A stretch of 64,000 bases of DNA, from assembly GCA_965662775.1 (NCBI GenBank), contig CBFIIW010000014.1:1-64000 (forward strand). The letters run 5' to 3'. The notes under the pieces were generated by a model that made no database searches, was not told the origin of the DNA, and saw only the letters and a list, made by a program, of their open reading frames with translations. Numbering within the stretch: position 1 is the first letter of the stretch; each line of letters starts with the position of its first letter. Both the position numbers and the translations under genes were made by a program. This DNA is from UBA7985 sp002690455 (GTDB lineage Bacteria > Pseudomonadota > Alphaproteobacteria > UBA7985). Of the stretch, positions 26,106 to 35,218 are shown one piece after another.

Positions 26106-29100
26106 AAATCAAAGGTTTGTACAATATTCCATCCTTTGACGACTTCGGAATGACGCTGGCACGCGGGCTACTGGCTGCTGATATAGACCTCGCCAATGCA
26201 CTGATCCTGCTGCCCAATCGCCGTGCCTGCCGGAGCCTGCAGACGACCTTCCTCCGGCTGCGTGAGGGAAGGGCGCTACTGCTGCCCCGATTGGTCCCCA
26301 TGGGAGATTTGTCGGATGAAGACGCTGTGGGCGAGTCAATCGCTGGCGGGATTGACCCTGAAGCGCTACCTGACGCTGACCTGGACCTGGCCGACGCCTG
26401 GCCCCGGCTGCGACGAGACGCGGTGCTGGCTGAGCTGGTCGCCTACAAGGATCCTTCGCTGTCCCCAGACCACGTCATGGCGCTGGCGCAGGAGCTTGGC
26501 CGCCTCATGGATCAGATTGAGACCGAAGGCATTCGCCCAGACCGCTTGCCCAGCTTAGTCCAGAACCAAGACCTCGCCGAGCACTGGCAGAAATCGCTCT
26601 TGTTCCTGTCCATTCTCTATGAGGTTTGGCCGGGAGTAGAGGCTGAAGCGGGCCTGATCTCTGCCGCTGCACGCCGCCGGCGCGCAGTGGAAAACCAGAT
26701 CCGGCAATGGCGACTGGCACCGCCGACAGGGCCGGTCTTTGCCGCCGGGTCGACGGGCTCTATCCCCTCTACGCGGGATTTGCTCTCGGCCGTGCTGGAT
26801 CTGCCGCAGGGGGTCGTCATCCTTCCCGGACTGGATGAAGACCTCAGCGCTGAAGCATGGGGTGAAATCGCTGGTGAAGTCACCCATCCACAGCACGGCT
26901 TTACCGAGTTGCTGAATGCCTGCGGCTGCGGGCCGGAGGCGGTCAGGCGCTGGCCGTGGTCTGGCGCTGGGGAGCGGGAAGCGCGCACCCGTCTGCTGTC
27001 CCGCGCCATGCTGCCTGCAGAAATCACGGCAAGTGAGACTGAGGGCTGGCGGATAGTTACAGGAGCAGAGGCAGAGAGGGAAGCCAAGGCTGCCGCTGGC
27101 GCGCGCGGCGAAGAGACTTTGACATCAGAGGCCATCGCAACCGCTTTTGAGCTGGTAACGCTGTACCAGTGCGACGATGATGACACCGAGGCCAAAACCA
27201 TTGCACTGGCGTTGCGCGACGGGCTCGACCGCCCCGCCCTCGTCTCAGCGCTGGTCACACCAGACCGGATGCTGGCAACCCGTGTTCGTGGACACCTACA
27301 GCGGTGGGGCATCGAGCCGGATGATTCAGCAGGGTTGCAGCTGGCCGAGACCCCAACCTTTAAATTTGCCTGCATCGTGCTCGATCTGGTGGCCTCGCGG
27401 GTGGATCATTTTGACTTGCTGGCGCTGCTGCACCACCCCCTGTGCCAGCTTGGGCTGGACGAGGCGACGCGGCAGCAAGGCCGGGCTTGCCTTGACCTGG
27501 AAGTCCTGCGTCAAACTGCATCCGGACAAGGCTTTACCCCGCTTCAAAACTGGCTGCGCGCCCACCCTTCTTCACCCGGGGTGGTGCAGGCCCATAGCGT
27601 GCTCGATCGGGTTGTGGCAGCAACGCGCGTATTGCGGGAGATGGCAGAGCAAGGCGAAGACAAGCCGCTATGGAATGCTTTTGATTGGTTGCTGGCCACC
27701 TTGGAGTGTGTTGAAGCGCTGAGTCAAAGCCCGGATGAGGCGGTGGGATCCATCGCATGGTCGCAGACTGGTTCAGAGGCAATGTCCGCCTTTGTCAGCG
27801 AATGGGCGCAAGCGCTGACCGAGCGTGACGTGAGTTATGCTCGAGCTGAGGGTGATTCTGCAGGTTCCAGATCGGCGGGGACTGGGCCTGGGCCTGGGCC
27901 TGGGACTGGGCCGATTGCTGAACGTCCACTGGCGCTGCCAACCTTTGTGGCGCTACTCGACCGCGCGGCGCAGGGTATGACGCTACGCTCGCCCTTCGTC
28001 GGGCACCCGCGTGTTCTCATCCTTGGTGGGATTGAGGCGCGCCTGACCAGTGTTGATCGGATCATTCTCGGCGGGTTGAACGAAGGCACGTGGCCCGCCG
28101 AAACCCAGCCGGGGCCATGGATGTCACGGCCGATGCGGAGTAGCTTCGGACTTCCTCCCGTCGAACGACGGATCGGCCTGTCGGCGCATGACTTTTGTCA
28201 GGCCTTTGGCTGTGCAGAGGTGATTTTGACCCGCGCTGCTCTGGTTGACGGCGGTGCGACGGTTCCCTCGCGTTTCATCAAGCGCTTGTTGGCCTTTCTC
28301 AAAATCACCAAATCCACGTCGGTGCTCGACCCACCGGGCCTTTGCTTTGCGACCGCCGCCCAGAACATCGACGCCGCGGACCAACCCCAGGGCGCTCGTC
28401 CGCCCCGACCGAAGCCACCTGTTGCCGCGCGGCCAACAGCCTTTTCCGTCACTGCTATTGAACGCTGGCTGAAGAACCCTTACGAAATTTACGTCAAACA
28501 CAGCCTGCGGCTGAGGCCACTGGAGCCCATTGGTGGACGGGTTGACGTCGCCTTGCGCGGGACCGTGATCCACAAGGCGCTAGAAGACGTCGTGCGCGAC
28601 CATCCCGGCCCGCTCGGCGAGGACTATGAGGCCATCGTGCTTACGGCGCTCGTTGCTGGTTTTCGTACCAGTGGACTGACCGATGCGCAGCTCGCGCTCT
28701 GGCATCCTAGGCTGGTGAAAATGGCGCAATGGTTTGCGCAGACTGAAGCTTCACTGCGGGCGTCGGGACGGACCTCGCCTTTGATCGAGCAAGAGGTCGA
28801 GCATCGCTTTTTCGTGGAGGGCATCGAATACTGCCTGCGATGTCGTGCGGACCGTATCGACCGCGATACACAGGGTAATCTTTATATTGTCGACTACAAG
28901 AGTGGCTCAGTTCCTTCGGGCACTGCCGTATCTGAAGGGCTGAGCCCACAACTTTCGCTCGAAGGTGCGCTGATCGAGCGTGGTGCGTTCGAGAGCCTTG
29001 ATAAAGGTGCCAACATCAATCGACTTGAGTATTGGCAAGTCGACGGCAAGAACGCGGGCGGCACCATTAAGGCGGTGCCGCGAAAAACCTCCTCGGCCGA

Positions 29101-29266
29101 GGAAATCAAAACAGTGATCGAGGAAAGTTGGGCGATGCTTGTCGGGCTGGTTGCCAAGTATCAGAACCCAGATGAAGCCTTCAAGGCGCGCGTGGTGCGC
29201 CAGGGGGACTATATCCACCTCGCCCGGCAGGATGAGTGGGAGGGCCGTAGCGTTGGAAGCGACTGA
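26102..29266 (+). CDS. addB: Double-strand break repair protein AddB
   Basis: At 1054 residues this has the normal length for alphaproteobacterial AddB, the inactivated-helicase and nuclease partner of AddA. Near the N-terminus are the ILLPNRRACRSLQ block and later HPRVLILGGIEARL, IILGGLNEGTWP. The C-terminal RecB-like nuclease is shown by SVTAIERWLKNPYEIYVKH, LRCRADRIDR and IVDYKSG. AddAB processes double-strand ends for RecA. It is coupled to tsaE upstream and overlaps addA downstream. Around residue 594 a TG(PG)n stretch is encoded by hexamer repeats. Confidence 0.96.
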   Translation: MKIKGLYNIPSFDDFGMTLARGLLAADIDLANALILLPNRRACRSLQTTFLRLREGRALLLPRLVPMGDLSDEDAVGESIAGGIDPEALPDADLDLADAWPRLRRDAVLAELVAYKDPSLSPDHVMALAQELGRLMDQIETEGIRPDRLPSLVQNQDLAEHWQKSLLFLSILYEVWPGVEAEAGLISAAARRRRAVENQIRQWRLAPPTGPVFAAGSTGSIPSTRDLLSAVLDLPQGVVILPGLDEDLSAEAWGEIAGEVTHPQHGFTELLNACGCGPEAVRRWPWSGAGEREARTRLLSRAMLPAEITASETEGWRIVTGAEAEREAKAAAGARGEETLTSEAIATAFELVTLYQCDDDDTEAKTIALALRDGLDRPALVSALVTPDRMLATRVRGHLQRWGIEPDDSAGLQLAETPTFKFACIVLDLVASRVDHFDLLALLHHPLCQLGLDEATRQQGRACLDLEVLRQTASGQGFTPLQNWLRAHPSSPGVVQAHSVLDRVVAATRVLREMAEQGEDKPLWNAFDWLLATLECVEALSQSPDEAVGSIAWSQTGSEAMSAFVSEWAQALTERDVSYARAEGDSAGSRSAGTGPGPGPGTGPIAERPLALPTFVALLDRAAQGMTLRSPFVGHPRVLILGGIEARLTSVDRIILGGLNEGTWPAETQPGPWMSRPMRSSFGLPPVERRIGLSAHDFCQAFGCAEVILTRAALVDGGATVPSRFIKRLLAFLKITKSTSVLDPPGLCFATAAQNIDAADQPQGARPPRPKPPVAARPTAFSVTAIERWLKNPYEIYVKHSLRLRPLEPIGGRVDVALRGTVIHKALEDVVRDHPGPLGEDYEAIVLTALVAGFRTSGLTDAQLALWHPRLVKMAQWFAQTEASLRASGRTSPLIEQEVEHRFFVEGIEYCLRCRADRIDRDTQGNLYIVDYKSGSVPSGTAVSEGLSPQLSLEGALIERGAFESLDKGANINRLEYWQVDGKNAGGTIKAVPRKTSSAEEIKTVIEESWAMLVGLVAKYQNPDEAFKARVVRQGDYIHLARQDEWEGRSVGSD
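27881..27910 (+). repeat. Hexanucleotide tandem repeat inside addB
   Basis: Five hexamers (ACTGGG, CCTGGG three times, ACTGGG) encode a TGPGPGPGTG linker in AddB. Copy-number changes keep the reading frame, so they would change linker length rather than switch the gene off. Confidence 0.85.
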
Positions 29267-32200
29267 CCACAACAAGGCGGCGCCGCTATGGGATCCGACA
29301 ATCGATGGCGACAACCAGCCGACGGTGATCCGTACAGCAACGGAGGGCCAGCGCCGTGCGGCAGATCCGCAGGTGACGGCCTGGGTTGCCGCTTCCGCCG
29401 GCACCGGCAAGACCCTCGTCCTCACCAATCGGCTGCTTGCCCTGCTACTCGAAGGTGTTCAGCCCAGTCAGATCCTTGCGCTGACATTTACCAAAGCCGC
29501 GGCTGCAGAAATGGCCGACCGGGTCAGCAAGGCGCTGGAAAAATGGGTCACACTCAGTGATGAAAAGCTTCGGGAAGAGCTGTTCCGGCTCGCCGGGAAT
29601 CATCCGTGCGCAGAGCAGATGGCGCTCGCACGACGGTTGTTCGCGCGCATGCTCGAAGCGCCGGGCGGCCTGAACATTCAGACGATCCACGCCTTCGCTC
29701 AATCGCTGCTGGGGCGGTTCCCGGTCGAATCCGGGGTGCAGCCTGGTTTTCGCGTGCTCGACGACGGCGAGGCTGCAGCCTTATTGGAAACGTCAGTTGA
29801 CCGGCATTTAGTCGGCTTGGTCACCCGCGAGGATCGTGCCTCGGCACAGGTGTTTGAAATCCTGGGTGAAGACAGTTTTCGTGGTCTGATCGCGGCTTTG
29901 GTGCGGGAGCGGGGGCGGTTGCTCCGCCTGCGCGGGGCGAGCAAGCGGTCTGCGGCCGAAATTCTTGCGCCATTCCGAGAGATGCTAGGTCTGAAAGATG
30001 GAACGACAGCAGAAGAGTTGCGTGAGTGCATGATTTGCGGCGGGCAGCCGCCGAAACCGGTTCGTAACGCCCTGCGTGCCTACGCTGAGTGGGCGCACAG
30101 GACGGGAAAGCAGCCAAACAGCCGCAACGCGCCGGCTTTCGACGCTATTGAGTGGCTTGGTCTGCCAGACGATGCAGCCCGCCGGTTGAAGTGGGAGACT
30201 TATCAGAATTTTTTGCTCAATGGCGAGGATAAGCCCCGGAATTTCGAGTATATGCTGACCAAGGGCTTTTTCAAAGATGAGCCTGTCGCTCGTGACGCAT
30301 TGGAGCAGGAGAAAGAGCGAGTTTGCAGGCTGCGAAACAGCATGAAGGCCCTGCGTCAGGCGGATATATCGGCAGCACTGCTTGATACCGCTTTCAGCGT
30401 GCTTGACGACTACGAGGCTTTGAAGGCCGCCCGGAGCCGTGTCGACTTCGATGACCTGATCCTGCGCACAATCCATCTGCTGACAGCCGATGCTGGGGCG
30501 GGGCTCTGGGTCGCGTTCAAGCTGGACCAGGGCTTGCGGCACGTTTTGGTTGACGAGGCACAGGACACAAACCCCGACCAGTGGGCCATCGTTCGGGGTC
30601 TCACCAACGCCTTTTATGACGGCACCGACCCGGAGATGGGCCAACCGGATAAAGGATTTCGAACCAGCTTCGTCGTTGGCGATCTGAAGCAATCGATCTA
30701 CGGCTTTCAGCGCGCTGATCCGCAGGTTTTTCAAGCCATGAAGCAACGCTTCGAGGACGATGTGCAGCGCGCCGGGCAGAACTGGTTGGCGCAGACTCTC
30801 AACGTGACCTTCCGCTCCTCTCAGCCAATCCTGACCGCTGTAGATTGCCTGTTCCGTCACGGCGAGAATGCGAGCGGCCTTACCTTTGACGGAGAGGGCT
30901 GGCCTGCGCACTTATCAGGCAAGGCCGGAGCTGGGGGATTGGTGGAGGTCTGGCAGCAGATCGAAGCCCCGCCCAAGGATAAGGCAGCATCGGTCAATCT
31001 GCTCGATGACGATGAAGACCAGGAGAGCCGACCGGAGGTGGAACTGGCGGAGATCCTTGCCAATAGGATTGCGCGCTGGACCAAGGGGGATGCCCGCCCA
31101 GGCGATCAGGGTTGGCTGGAAGGCCAGGGGCGACCCATGCGACCCGAAGACATCATGGTTTTGATGCGCTCAAGGTCGGGCCCTTTTATCAGCACGCTGA
31201 CGCAGCGGCTCAAGACCCGCGGTGTGCGTGTCGCAGGGGCGGACCGGCTCAAGCTGCATGAGGAAATTGCGGTTCGCGACCTGATCGTGCTCACTGAATA
31301 CCTGCTCCAACCCGCCGATGATCTGGGGCTGGCGACGGTTCTCCGCAGCCCCCTGTGCGGGATCAGCGAGGCCCGACTGTTTGACTGGGCACACAACCGC
31401 AGCCGGGGCGAAACATTGGAAACCGCCATCGTCAAAGCTGCCGAAAGCGGCCGATCGAGCGAGGCGCAGGATGTCCTGCGGCTGATCAGAACTCTGCGTG
31501 GTCAGTTGGCTTCGACGCCACACACATTCTTCAGCTTTCTTCTGAACCGGCTGGGCGGATCGGAGCGGTTCGCGGCCCGGCTCGGCCCCCAGGGCAGTGA
31601 TGCTTTGCGCGAGTTCCTCCGGGCGGCTCTGACCTATGAGCGGGCCAATACGCCGACCCTGCCGGGGTTTCTGGGGTGGTTGCGTAAGGCAGAGATCGAG
31701 GTAAAGCGCGATCAGGATTCCACCGACGGGGGGGTGCGCATCATGACCGCACATGGCGCGAAGGGGCTGGAGGCCCCTGTTGTGATCCTACCCCAGACCC
31801 AACGCCGTACCGATGACACCATCCGCGACCAACTGCGCTGGTGGGACTCGCAATCACCCGAGGACGGTACTTTTGACTTCGATGGGCAGCCTTTACCCTA
31901 TTGGAAGCCCAGTGAACCCGACCGGCCGGAGCAGATTGCTGTGTTGGAGACGGCGGAGAAAAAGCGCGCGATGGAGGAGGAGCGCCGTCTGCTGTACGTC
32001 GCGCTGACCCGGGCCAAAGAGCGCCTCTACATCGCTGGCTGGAAGACGCGGAGGAACGGGACTGGCGATGAAAACCGCAACAGTTCGCCCACCGCATTGT
32101 CGTGGTATGACCAGGTGAAGGAGGCCTTCGAGGCTGCGGACCCGTCCATGGGAATCGTATCGCTGAAGCCTGTTGACGGTGAGAAGGCAGCACCAATTTT

Positions 32201-33035
32201 TCGCTTGTATCAACCTCACCAGCCAGACCAGAAATCCAGCGGTGATCGTGATCAAACGCCCGACGCTGCGCCTTCGCAAATCCGAGGACGTGTCGCGCCA
32301 GACCTCCTCGCTCGTCTGCGGACGCCAGCGCCGGACGAGCCCTCACCTCCGCGCCCCTTCGCGCCCAGCCAGATGCTTGAAGACCCGGCTGCGCCCTCGC
32401 CGCTGGCTTCGCTGCGGGCGCTGCAGGGACAGGTAGAGCCTGTGCAGGCTGGTGCACCGCTCACCGCCCCTCAAGGCGCAGGCGCTGAAGCGCCAACCCT
32501 GCGCGGGCACAAGTCCGCATCGCCGTTCTTCCGCGGCAACGTGCTGCATGCTCTGCTCCAACGCTTGCCCGTGCTGCCGCCAGAAGATCGGGAGGACGCG
32601 GCCCGGCGCTATCTGAGTCGGCCTGCGCTTGGACTGGAAGCAACGCAGGTCGACAGATGGTCCCAAGAAGTGCTGGCCATCACAAATGGCGACGCCTTCG
32701 CCGACTTATTCGCACGGGACAGCCGCGCCGAAGTCGCGGTTACGGGTCTGATCGGACATTTGGTTGTGTCCGGGCAAATCGACCGCCTGATCGAGCGCGA
32801 ACACGATGTTTGGATTGTGGACTACAAGACCAACCGCCCGCCGCCCATTGACCCGGATCACGTGGCTGCGAGCTATCGTGCGCAGCTGGCAGCTTATAAA
32901 GCAGTCCTCGAGGACTTGTATCCGAGTAAGCCAATCCGCACCTTTCTGCTATGGACCGATGGTCCCCACTTAATGGAGGTTAAGGTGAATGCCGACGACC
33001 TGCCCCCGCTTGCAAAAATTGCAGCCAACGATTGA
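29232..33035 (+). CDS. addA: Double-strand break repair helicase AddA
   Basis: This is a UvrD/Rep-type helicase-nuclease of about 1267 residues. Walker A is ASAGTGKTLVLTNRLL, with later helicase motifs ILALTFTKAAAAEM, LVDEAQDTN, VVGDLKQSIYGFQRAD and RIMTAHGAKGLEAPVVIL, and YVALTRAKERLYIAG. The C-terminal nuclease domain shows LIEREHDVWIVDYKTNRPP. With AddB it resects double-strand breaks. Starts considered were ATG 29232, inside the end of addB, and TTG 29253, which has a GGGAGG ribosome site nine bases upstream; either overlaps addB. The sequence between 29139 and 29232 is an open frame without support. trxA follows 90 bp later. Confidence 0.96.
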   Translation: MSGRAVALEATDHNKAAPLWDPTIDGDNQPTVIRTATEGQRRAADPQVTAWVAASAGTGKTLVLTNRLLALLLEGVQPSQILALTFTKAAAAEMADRVSKALEKWVTLSDEKLREELFRLAGNHPCAEQMALARRLFARMLEAPGGLNIQTIHAFAQSLLGRFPVESGVQPGFRVLDDGEAAALLETSVDRHLVGLVTREDRASAQVFEILGEDSFRGLIAALVRERGRLLRLRGASKRSAAEILAPFREMLGLKDGTTAEELRECMICGGQPPKPVRNALRAYAEWAHRTGKQPNSRNAPAFDAIEWLGLPDDAARRLKWETYQNFLLNGEDKPRNFEYMLTKGFFKDEPVARDALEQEKERVCRLRNSMKALRQADISAALLDTAFSVLDDYEALKAARSRVDFDDLILRTIHLLTADAGAGLWVAFKLDQGLRHVLVDEAQDTNPDQWAIVRGLTNAFYDGTDPEMGQPDKGFRTSFVVGDLKQSIYGFQRADPQVFQAMKQRFEDDVQRAGQNWLAQTLNVTFRSSQPILTAVDCLFRHGENASGLTFDGEGWPAHLSGKAGAGGLVEVWQQIEAPPKDKAASVNLLDDDEDQESRPEVELAEILANRIARWTKGDARPGDQGWLEGQGRPMRPEDIMVLMRSRSGPFISTLTQRLKTRGVRVAGADRLKLHEEIAVRDLIVLTEYLLQPADDLGLATVLRSPLCGISEARLFDWAHNRSRGETLETAIVKAAESGRSSEAQDVLRLIRTLRGQLASTPHTFFSFLLNRLGGSERFAARLGPQGSDALREFLRAALTYERANTPTLPGFLGWLRKAEIEVKRDQDSTDGGVRIMTAHGAKGLEAPVVILPQTQRRTDDTIRDQLRWWDSQSPEDGTFDFDGQPLPYWKPSEPDRPEQIAVLETAEKKRAMEEERRLLYVALTRAKERLYIAGWKTRRNGTGDENRNSSPTALSWYDQVKEAFEAADPSMGIVSLKPVDGEKAAPIFRLYQPHQPDQKSSGDRDQTPDAAPSQIRGRVAPDLLARLRTPAPDEPSPPRPFAPSQMLEDPAAPSPLASLRALQGQVEPVQAGAPLTAPQGAGAEAPTLRGHKSASPFFRGNVLHALLQRLPVLPPEDREDAARRYLSRPALGLEATQVDRWSQEVLAITNGDAFADLFARDSRAEVAVTGLIGHLVVSGQIDRLIEREHDVWIVDYKTNRPPPIDPDHVAASYRAQLAAYKAVLEDLYPSKPIRTFLLWTDGPHLMEVKVNADDLPPLAKIAAND

Positions 33036-33125
33036 CGGGGTTCGGCAGTGACCCTAGGGTCTCCATCCGTTTTTTATGCGTCCGCTCAACGAGAGTCGGA
33101 CCCAGCACCAGAAAGGAGCCAGACT

Positions 33126-33446
33126 ATGGCAGTCGTAGAAGTCACGGATGCAACTTTTCAGAACGAAGTTGTAGCGTCGAACAAGCCAGTTGTCGTCGAT
33201 TGCTGGGCGGACTGGTGTATGCCGTGCAAGGCGATTGCACCTTCGCTGGATCAGCTTTCCGACGAAATGGCCGACCAGATTACCATCACGAAGCTGAATG
33301 TTGATCAGAATCAGGCAACGGCGCAGGGGCTCAACGTCCGCAACCTGCCAACGCTCATGATCTTTAAAGATGGCCAGCCAGTAGCCATGATGGCGGGTGC
33401 ACAGCCGAAGTCGTCGATCAAGCAGTGGATCGAACGCAACATCTAA
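33126..33446 (+). CDS. trxA: Thioredoxin with WCMPC active site
   Basis: The protein of about 106 residues has the full thioredoxin fold: VVVDCWADWCMPCKAIAPSLDQL, then KLNVDQNQATAQGLNVRNLPTLMIFKDGQPV with the cis-proline loop. The redox cysteines are residues 31 and 34. The residue between Cys31 and Pro33 is methionine instead of the usual glycine, which could shift redox potential. A strong AAAGGAG ribosome site precedes ATG 33126. The gene follows addA, as in many alphaproteobacteria, and its stop codon abuts the stop of the PIN gene on the other strand. Confidence 0.95.
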   Translation: MAVVEVTDATFQNEVVASNKPVVVDCWADWCMPCKAIAPSLDQLSDEMADQITITKLNVDQNQATAQGLNVRNLPTLMIFKDGQPVAMMAGAQPKSSIKQWIERNI

Positions 33447-33926
33447 TCAAAGGTCAGACAACCGATAGACGGTTGGGAAGGGTTCGCCGTCGGTGAACCC
33501 TTTGTCGTTTGTCAGGAAGGCGTCGCAGCCCTGGTCGAGTGCCGTGGCAAAGTGGATCGCGTCGGGCAAGTCGAGACGGAAATCGCGCGCAACATCTGGA
33601 ACAGCCCAGAGTATTGGGTCGCTGACTGGGATCAGATGCAAATCGAAGTTTTGTGCAAGTCGAGAGCCCGACTGCATGGGGTCAGACGCCGCACCGAAAA
33701 AGGCCTCATAGGCTGCCGTTATGTCCGGATTGTTGCGTCGGACCGCGCCGGTCAGGGTCTCTGCGATCACCAGCTCGCTGCTGATAAAGCTGGCCCCCAA
33801 AGCCTTTAGGTCGTGGAGCAAGCCGTAAACCAGCGCATGATAGTCGCTGTTCTTTTCGATCAGATAGATGAGTACGTTGGCATCGCAGTAGACTTTCCTT
33901 GCCGTGCGCAGCGCCCCGCCATTCAT
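33447..33926 (-). CDS. PIN-domain protein (putative VapC-like RNase), no antitoxin nearby
   Basis: The 159-residue protein has the PIN acidic residues in order: YCDANVLIYLIE (first aspartate), SSELVIAETL (glutamate), LPDAIHFATAL (second aspartate) and FLTNDKGF (last aspartate). PIN domains are Mg-dependent ribonucleases, usually toxins of VapBC pairs. No small antitoxin frame lies upstream; the neighbour is folC, whose stop is two bases before this ATG, so it is the last gene of the folC operon. Downstream it ends directly against trxA, with stop codons adjacent. It may be an orphan toxin, or a PIN enzyme in RNA processing. Confidence 0.8.
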   Translation of the reverse strand: MNGGALRTARKVYCDANVLIYLIEKNSDYHALVYGLLHDLKALGASFISSELVIAETLTGAVRRNNPDITAAYEAFFGAASDPMQSGSRLAQNFDLHLIPVSDPILWAVPDVARDFRLDLPDAIHFATALDQGCDAFLTNDKGFTDGEPFPTVYRLSDL

Positions 33927-33928
33927 GC

Positions 33929-35218
33929 TCAGACTGCCTTTCGATCGGCCGTTGGGGCCAAACCTTGATTCTCCGCCAGGAAGGCACCAGCGAGGTACAA
34001 TGACCCGCAGACCAGCACCAGCCCTGGCGGTGCATCAGCAAACTCTGTAAGGCCCGCATGCAGGCTGCTGGCCGTGGTGACATCATTGCGTCCCAGCGCT
34101 CGGGCCGCTGTGGCGGCATCCTCTGCGGAAAGGCTGGCCGCCGCGCCTGGAATCTGCACGGCACAGGCCCGGCTCGCGTGCGGCAGCAGTGGGGCGAGAA
34201 AACCCTGCGCGTCCTTGGTTTCAAGCAGGCCGTAGAGCAGATACACTGGGCGACTGCCTGTTTTGGTCAGTTCGGGTCCCGTCGTCAGGCTCGCAGCAAT
34301 CGCTTCGCCTGCATCTGCATTGTGAGCGCCATCCAGTCGCAGCTCGTGGCGCCCTCCACCGGCAGCCTGCCATAGTGCGCCAGCGGTAATCGGTGACAGT
34401 CGAGCAGCCCATTGTGCCTGCGCCAGCCCGGCGGTAATACTGGAATCGTCGATCCCCAACTCCGCCGCCGCCGCCGCCGCCAGTCCGGCGTTTTCGCGTT
34501 GGAAGTTACCCGACAGCCCCAAGGGCACCTCTGGTGTCACCGGGGGCGCGGGTAGCGCCCGTGTGCCGAGTCGATCGGCCTCTTCCAGCAATATGGTACG
34601 CACAGCGTCCTGCTGCGGGGCAAACAGAGCACGCACTCCAGGTTTGAAGATGCCGGCCTTTTCCCGCGCAATGGCCTCAATGCTGTCGCCAAGAAAGTGC
34701 TGGTGGTCGATTCCGATCCGAGAGATCAGCGACAATGCCACCGCTTCGGGCTGCAGGATGTTTGTAGCATCCAATCGTCCGCCCAGACCGGTTTCCAGCA
34801 GGACGTAATCCGCCGGGGTCTCACTGAATGCGATAAACGCCGCCGCCGTGGTGAGTTCAAAAAAGGTGCCCGGCCGATCGTTATTGGCCTCTTGTACCCG
34901 CGAGAGGACATCCATCAGGTGGTCGTCAGTGATGATCTCCCCACGCAACTGAATGCGCTCAGCAAAGCGGACCAGATGCGGGCTGGTGTAGACGTGCGCG
35001 GTCTTGCCGGCTGCTTCAATCATGGCCTTGAGAAAGGCAAGGGTCGATCCCTTGCCATTGGTTCCGGCCACGTGGATGGCTGGGGGCATAGCGCGCTCCG
35101 GCCGGCCCAGCAATTCGAGGAGGTCTTGGAGCCGGTCGAGCGAAAGGTCGATCAGCTTCGGGTGCAGGGCGAGGAAGCGGTCGAGCGCTTCCTGAACTCC
35201 AGCCGGTTCACGGCTCAT
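33929..35218 (-). CDS. folC: Bifunctional folylpolyglutamate synthase / dihydrofolate synthase
   Basis: The 429-residue Mur-ligase-like enzyme has the ATP-binding GTNGKGSTLAFLKAM (about residues 50-64), then YTSPHLVRFAERI, LLETGLGGRLDATN, and the C-terminal LDGAHNADAG. It adds glutamate to dihydropteroate or folates. It overlaps accD by four bases (ATGA), the usual accD-folC coupling in alphaproteobacteria, and is followed after two bases by the PIN gene. Confidence 0.97.
   Translation of the reverse strand: MSREPAGVQEALDRFLALHPKLIDLSLDRLQDLLELLGRPERAMPPAIHVAGTNGKGSTLAFLKAMIEAAGKTAHVYTSPHLVRFAERIQLRGEIITDDHLMDVLSRVQEANNDRPGTFFELTTAAAFIAFSETPADYVLLETGLGGRLDATNILQPEAVALSLISRIGIDHQHFLGDSIEAIAREKAGIFKPGVRALFAPQQDAVRTILLEEADRLGTRALPAPPVTPEVPLGLSGNFQRENAGLAAAAAAELGIDDSSITAGLAQAQWAARLSPITAGALWQAAGGGRHELRLDGAHNADAGEAIAASLTTGPELTKTGSRPVYLLYGLLETKDAQGFLAPLLPHASRACAVQIPGAAASLSAEDAATAARALGRNDVTTASSLHAGLTEFADAPPGLVLVCGSLYLAGAFLAENQGLAPTADRKAV

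Noticed and set aside
29985..30911. Minus-strand frame of 308 codons inside addA
   Set aside because: It mirrors the addA reading frame and matches no family, whereas addA motifs run continuously through it.
31741..32457. Minus-strand frame of 238 codons inside addA
   Set aside because: The translation is low-complexity, rich in Arg, Pro and Ala, the sign of an antisense shadow.
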